Assembly: GCA_028714695.1 (NCBI GenBank)
Contig: JAQTLX010000009.1
Span: forward strand, 78,508 to 142,507
Direction of reading: 5' to 3'
DNA length: 64,000 nt
DNA from: Ignavibacteria bacterium
Lineage (GTDB): Bacteria; Bacteroidota; Ignavibacteria; Tepidaquicellales; Tepidaquicellaceae
Part shown: piece after piece, positions 61,658 to 64,000 of the stretch
How the letters are laid out: each line of letters opens with the position of its first letter
Numbering within the stretch: position 1 is the stretch's first letter
Translations under genes and position numbers: made by a program
The notes under the pieces: model-generated
The model's database searches: none
Told to the model about the DNA's origin: nothing
The model's input: only the letters and a program-made list of their open reading frames with translations

Positions 61658-62095
61658 ATGGAAAAAATTAAAGTTTTATTTGTGTGCGAACACAACAGCG
61701 CCAGAAGTCAAATGGCGGAAGCGTTTCTGAATACACTGGCCGGCGAAAAGTTTTGCGCGGAGAGCGCCGGGTTAACTCCCGGCACTCTTAATCCGCTGGT
61801 TGTCAGGGCTCTGAAAGAATCGGGAATAGAGATATCCGGAAAACAAACGAATGATGTTTTTGAATTTTTCAAGCAAGGGAGAATGTTCAGTTACGTTATT
61901 ACTGTTTGCGATGCCGCAGCCGGCGAGAAATGTCCTCTATTCCCCGGGATTGCAATAAAAATACATAAATCATTCGATGACCCGTCTAAGTTCACGGGTA
62001 CGGATGAAGAGAAAATGGTTAAAGTTAGAAAAGTTAGAGACGAGATAAAAGAATATATAGAACAGTTTATAAAAGAGACAGAAATGCAGTTGTAG
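61658..62095 (+). CDS. arsC: Arsenate reductase, thioredoxin-coupled low-Mr phosphatase type
   Basis: A 145-residue enzyme. The P-loop [16 protein letters not shown] holds Cys10 and Arg16 (CX5R); resolving cysteines are Cys84 and Cys92 in [11 protein letters not shown]. This is the thioredoxin-dependent pI258/Wzb-like ArsC fold. It reduces arsenate to arsenite for export by the downstream permease. It lies 21 nt after the CMD-like gene. Confidence 0.93.
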   Translation: MEKIKVLFVCEHNSARSQMAEAFLNTLAGEKFCAESAGLTPGTLNPLVVRALKESGIEISGKQTNDVFEFFKQGRMFSYVITVCDAAAGEKCPLFPGIAIKIHKSFDDPSKFTGTDEEKMVKVRKVRDEIKEYIEQFIKETEMQL

Positions 62096-62123
62096 GTTAA
62101 TACCTCTTTATAATTATTTTATC

Positions 62124-63149
62124 ATGAGCGGAAAAAGCAGGATACACGGTTGCTACGTTTTAGTTCTGATACCGGTTTGGGTATTGTTGTATTTATATCT
62201 TGGCGATTTAGTCAACTATCTAATAAACGATATTATAAATCTTGAATCAGGCGCCCGAATTACCGAAACAATAAGGTTCTTCTTATATGAAGTACCGAAA
62301 GTAATGCTTTTAATGACACTGATAGTTTTCGCTGTCGGAATAATCCGTTCATATTTTTCACCCGAAAAAACAAGAAAATCACTCGAAGGAAAACCATTAT
62401 TTGTCGGAAACATTCTGGCAAGTGTACTCGGAATATTCACGCCTTTCTGTTCGTGTTCGGCGGTTCCTTTATTTCTAGGATTTGTTGAAGCGGGTATTCC
62501 GCTGGGAGTTACGTTTTCATTTCTCATAGCAGCGCCAATGATTAATGAGGTCGCTGTAATATTATTATTCGGTCTGTTCGGATGGAAAACCGCAGTGATA
62601 TACATTTCAACCGGGCTTGTGATTGCAATAATAGCAGGTTGGGTAATTGGACGATTAAAACTTGAGCGTTTTGTCGAGTCATGGGTTTATGAAATAAAGT
62701 CCGGCAGCAGCGGATTGCGGGACGAGAAATTAAATTTTGAAGGAAGAATCGAATACGGAATTACGGCGGTAAAAGATATTGTATCAAAAGTCTGGGTCTA
62801 TGTGATTATCGGCATTGCAGTAGGAGCAGGCGTTCATGGTTATGTCCCTGAAAATTTCATGGCAGGACTGATGGGCAAGGACGTGTGGTGGTCCGTGCCT
62901 TTATCGGTTCTTATCGGCATTCCTTTGTATTCAAATGCGGCTGGGATAATCCCCGTTGTGCAGTCGCTTATTGAAAAAGGCGCGTCGTTGGGCACATCGC
63001 TTGCATTCATGATGTCGGTTATAGGTTTGTCGCTTCCCGAAATGATAATACTTAAAAAAGTCTTGAAACTGCCTTTGATTTTTATTTTCATAGGAGTTGT
63101 CGGTACAGGAATAATTATTGTCGGATATTTATTTAATATAATTTACTAA
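62124..63149 (+). CDS. ArsP-like permease (DUF318/SO_0444 family)
   Basis: A 341-residue polytopic protein with about eight to ten helices. The signature [20 protein letters not shown] contains the paired cysteines of this permease family, and a second half repeats the pattern in [17 protein letters not shown]. ArsP exports trivalent organoarsenicals such as methylarsenite; other members have been linked to metal or selenium transport. Beside arsM a role in exporting methylated arsenic is reasonable. Confidence 0.82.
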   Translation: MSGKSRIHGCYVLVLIPVWVLLYLYLGDLVNYLINDIINLESGARITETIRFFLYEVPKVMLLMTLIVFAVGIIRSYFSPEKTRKSLEGKPLFVGNILASVLGIFTPFCSCSAVPLFLGFVEAGIPLGVTFSFLIAAPMINEVAVILLFGLFGWKTAVIYISTGLVIAIIAGWVIGRLKLERFVESWVYEIKSGSSGLRDEKLNFEGRIEYGITAVKDIVSKVWVYVIIGIAVGAGVHGYVPENFMAGLMGKDVWWSVPLSVLIGIPLYSNAAGIIPVVQSLIEKGASLGTSLAFMMSVIGLSLPEMIILKKVLKLPLIFIFIGVVGTGIIIVGYLFNIIY

Positions 63150-63150
63150 A

Positions 63151-64000
63151 ATGGACAAGTTAACAAAAAAACTTTCATTCCTTGACAGATATCTCACGCT
63201 CTGGATATTTACAGTAATGTTCGCGGCGGTTTTATGGGGTTATCTATTTCCCGAGGTAGTGAATTTCTGGGAAAAATTTCAGTCGGGCACAACGAACATT
63301 CCCATAGCGATTGGTCTTATATTAATGATGTATCCGCCGCTTGCAAAAGTGAGATATGAAGACCTCGGTAAAGTGTTCAAAAACTACAAAGTGCTTGCCC
63401 TGTCGCTTGTGCAGAATTGGATAATCGGACCAATATTAATGTTCTTTCTTGCAATCGTATTTCTTCAGAACGATTCGCATTATATGACTGGGTTAATATT
63501 GATAGGTCTTGCGCGTTGCATTGCTATGGTGATTGTATGGAACGAACTTGCAAAAGGAGATACCGAATACGCGGCAGGTCTTGTGGCGTTCAATTCGATA
63601 TTTCAGGTTTTATTCTTTTCTATTTATGCTTACATATTCATTACTGTGCTCCCGCCGATTTTCGGATTAAAGGGATTCGTCGTAAGCATAACAATCGGGC
63701 AAATCGCGCAAAGCGTTTTCATATATCTGGGCATACCCTTTCTTGCAGGCGTGATAACAAGATTTGCGCTTATAAAACTGAAAGGCAAAGAATGGTATCA
63801 CACGAAATTCATACCGAAAATAAGTCCTGTAACTCTGATAGCCCTGCTCTTCACAATACTTGTAATGTTTTCCATGAAAGGCGAAATGATAATTAAAATA
63901 CCGCTTGATGTGGTCCGTATTGCAATTCCGCTAATAATTTATTTTGTGGTTATGTTCTTCGTATCGTTTTATATGGGAAGGAAAATCGGCGCGGATTATT
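63151..64000 (+). CDS. acr3: ACR3-family arsenite efflux transporter, truncated by window end
   Basis: ATG at 63151, one base after the permease stop, opens a frame that runs past the right edge (283 codons seen; family length is about 340-360). Several membrane helices are clear. [21 protein letters not shown] carries the ACR3 signature Cys essential for arsenite transport. It completes the operon's detoxification route: ArsC makes arsenite, ACR3 exports it. Confidence 0.93.
   Translation, partial: MDKLTKKLSFLDRYLTLWIFTVMFAAVLWGYLFPEVVNFWEKFQSGTTNIPIAIGLILMMYPPLAKVRYEDLGKVFKNYKVLALSLVQNWIIGPILMFFLAIVFLQNDSHYMTGLILIGLARCIAMVIVWNELAKGDTEYAAGLVAFNSIFQVLFFSIYAYIFITVLPPIFGLKGFVVSITIGQIAQSVFIYLGIPFLAGVITRFALIKLKGKEWYHTKFIPKISPVTLIALLFTILVMFSMKGEMIIKIPLDVVRIAIPLIIYFVVMFFVSFYMGRKIGADY

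Overview
The window looks like an AT-rich chromosome segment from the Bacteroidota/Chlorobi lineage, most likely an Ignavibacteria-type bacterium. The main evidence is five secreted proteins that end in a type IX secretion (T9SS) sorting domain with the Q-N-Y/F-P-N-P-F-N-P motif, together with TamB/BamA-type outer-membrane biogenesis genes and palindromic intergenic repeats. Species cannot be named from the sequence. There is one tRNA (Gln, anticodon CTG), no rRNA, no CRISPR array and no insertion sequence.

Layout. 1-2115: repeat remnants, a terminator and a hipBA-type toxin-antitoxin pair. 2121-8151 (minus): a tightly coupled six-gene operon with an MBOAT O-acyltransferase, a 43-residue membrane microprotein ending in FIYGDF, an SGNH/DltD-like protein, an SDR, an ATP-grasp ligase and an asparagine-synthetase-like protein. 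The first three resemble a DltB-DltX-DltD acyl-transfer relay. 8325-17766: a hypothetical gene, tRNA-Gln, a LysM protein, a duplicated repeat block, an alcohol dehydrogenase, a hot-dog protein, a methyltransferase, and a glycyl radical enzyme with its activase, which appears to start at ATT. 17786-28284: small housekeeping and accessory genes separated by repeat-rich gaps (YhcH, a head-to-head pair of secreted paralogues, two ICMT-type methyltransferases, an FNR reductase, LOG, HhH, HXXEE, DUF1003 and an SDR).

28474-37406: a T9SS M1 peptidase, then TamB facing a BamA/TamA-type barrel. 37605-49355: DinB, a DHFR-like protein and a carbohydrate block holding two GH130 proteins, two GT4 proteins (one fused to a C-terminal half that looks like a helical glycosidase-type domain), an NfrB-like GT2 whose catalytic core is split over two genes, a lone receiver-domain protein, two paralogous 37-residue membrane microproteins and a WaaE-like GT2. 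49581-59865: four T9SS cargo proteins, an EFR1-type flavodoxin/ferredoxin and a ferritin-like protein. 60111-64000: an arsenic operon (arsR, arsM, a carboxymuconolactone decarboxylase-like gene, arsC, an ArsP-like permease and acr3, cut by the window edge), with two palindromes built from the same half-site.

The best candidates for undescribed biology are the MBOAT/FIYGDF/SGNH operon with its odd ligase genes, the split NfrB-like transferase, and the twin 37-residue microproteins. All family names come from recognising motifs by eye; no database search was run.
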